A stretch of DNA of 33,654 nt, taken from NCBI GenBank assembly GCA_944367495.1, contig CALVWP010000054.1, positions 1 through 33,654 of the forward strand, given 5' to 3'. The translations under genes were made by a program, and so were the position numbers. The DNA is from an uncultured Bacilli bacterium (GTDB taxonomy: Bacteria > Bacillota_I > Bacilli_A > RF39 > UBA660). The notes beneath the pieces are model-generated. The model was not told where the DNA came from and made no database searches. It saw only the letters and a program-made list of their open reading frames with translations. Position 1 is the stretch's first letter. The number at the start of each line of letters is the position of its first letter. Of the stretch, positions 33,028 to 33,654 are shown in pieces.

Positions 33028-33654
33028 ATCTTTTATCTAGTTTAATTAATTTTGCATGAATTACTAATCTAGTAGTTCCGGCAACATCTTTACAGGTTGA
33101 TAAGGTTAAAATTTTATCGTTTTCATTTAACGTTCCACTAAAGTTAATTTCACTTCGGTCTTTTATAGTTTGAATAAAAGTTTTGAACTGACTATCAGAA
33201 AATTTAGTTGTTATATAATAGCTTTCTGGCTTGATAGTGTAAATACTGACGATTTGCCATAAAGTGTTTTCAGTTGGGGTAGAAAATTTTATAATGTGAT
33301 TATTTTTATTACCATACCATGATTTGTTTAAAACTTTTTTAAGACTACCAAAGACAGTTTGATTAGATCTACTATGACCATAGATGACGGTGTTTTTATC
33401 AAAGTTAGTCATGTTGTTACGGTAATCAGCAAATACCCAACCAGCTGAGTTTTTAGATTTATCGAAAGCGTGGTTTAAGTAAAATGAATTATCGTTACTT
33501 TGAACGACAGGGTAATTGACGTTGGTACCATTTACTTTGATAAAGCCAACTGTGTCACTATTTTTCTTTTTAAGTTCATTAAAATCGACAGACATCATGT
33601 CCATTTTGATATAATCCCAGTAATCATCTGATTTATCTTCTGGTGGATTTATAT
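33026..33654 (-). CDS. srtB: Class B sortase, 5' end outside the window
   Basis: Sortase B attaches surface proteins to the wall by transpeptidation. The frame runs open to the end of the window, with DDYWDYIKMDMMSVDFNELKK reading past the internal ATG at 33604, the usual start region of class B sortases, so the true start and the membrane anchor are off the window. Catalytic His is in YGHSRSN, Cys in LSTCKD and Arg in TTRLVIHAK. The class B insert is present between His and Cys. The substrate is not identified here. Confidence 0.93.
   Translation of the reverse strand, partial: INPPEDKSDDYWDYIKMDMMSVDFNELKKKNSDTVGFIKVNGTNVNYPVVQSNDNSFYLNHAFDKSKNSAGWVFADYRNNMTNFDKNTVIYGHSRSNQTVFGSLKKVLNKSWYGNKNNHIIKFSTPTENTLWQIVSIYTIKPESYYITTKFSDSQFKTFIQTIKDRSEINFSGTLNENDKILTLSTCKDVAGTTRLVIHAKLIKLDKR

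Overview
The window is a 33.6 kb stretch of a very AT-rich bacterial chromosome. The gene content points to a cell-walled, low-GC member of the Bacilli, most like the uncultured gut lineages near Erysipelotrichia and RF39. That placement is inference: it rests on base composition, consistently Bacillus-like gene neighbourhoods and Gram-positive surface proteins (sortase B, LysM amidase, SipW-type exported proteins). TGA is used as a stop and Trp is TGG, so the code is standard. The organism makes peptidoglycan, so it is not a wall-less mollicute.

Layout. 1-5335: end of an unknown gene, a THUMP/Trm11-like RNA methyltransferase, a five-LysM amidase convergent with a PdaA-like deacetylase, and a phosphohexomutase. 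5361-7978: tRNA-Thr with its own promoter and terminators, two membrane genes on the minus strand, a CorA-like transporter and a 39-residue small ORF. 8062-10609: an ABC ATPase with an FtsX-type permease. 10677-15687: murG-murB-divIB, then ftsA-ftsZ with their own promoter. 15820-19609: a SPOR-like protein, radC, mreC, mreD, and murF on the opposite strand; mreB and minCD are missing from this cluster. 19696-21968: the classical spoIVFA-spoIVFB-rplU-prp-rpmA block, with an L21 leader and an L27 whose N-terminal extension is the expected Prp substrate. spoIVFB appears to start at ATT. 22087-24409: a SipW-type surface protein with a compositionally foreign, C-rich 3' segment, a DUF192 protein, a Flp-like pilin and a small membrane protein. 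24443-27479: an mTERF-like repeat protein followed by nusB-xseA-xseB. 27545-29172: two type IV prepilin-like genes and a membrane-anchored Ig-like protein. 29190-30361: lexA, an SOS-controlled divergent promoter region, a 44-residue membrane protein in the yneA position, and a YneF/UPF0154 gene. 30401-33654: a possible Cys-His-Asp protein, tgt, a YrzE-like membrane protein, a second SipW-type protein and a partial sortase B.

How the genes work together. Most of the window serves the cell envelope: peptidoglycan precursors (MurG, MurB, MurF), septation (DivIB, FtsA, FtsZ), elongation (MreC, MreD), remodelling (amidase, deacetylase) and surface display (sortase B, pilins, SipW-type proteins). 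DNA-damage control (LexA, the small SOS protein, RadC, exonuclease VII) and translation or RNA functions (L21, L27, Prp, Tgt, NusB, tRNA-Thr) fill most of the rest.

Most notable points: a candidate diversified segment (possible DGR variable region) at 23170-23301; a bacterial mTERF-like protein with an exact 35-residue period at 24443-25513; a two-box SOS region driving an unannotated small membrane protein at 29836-30075; and the ATT start of spoIVFB near 20231. No intergenic stretch exceeds about 300 bases once the small gene at 29941 is included. I see no CRISPR array, insertion sequence, rRNA or prophage. All positions and counts were made by eye.
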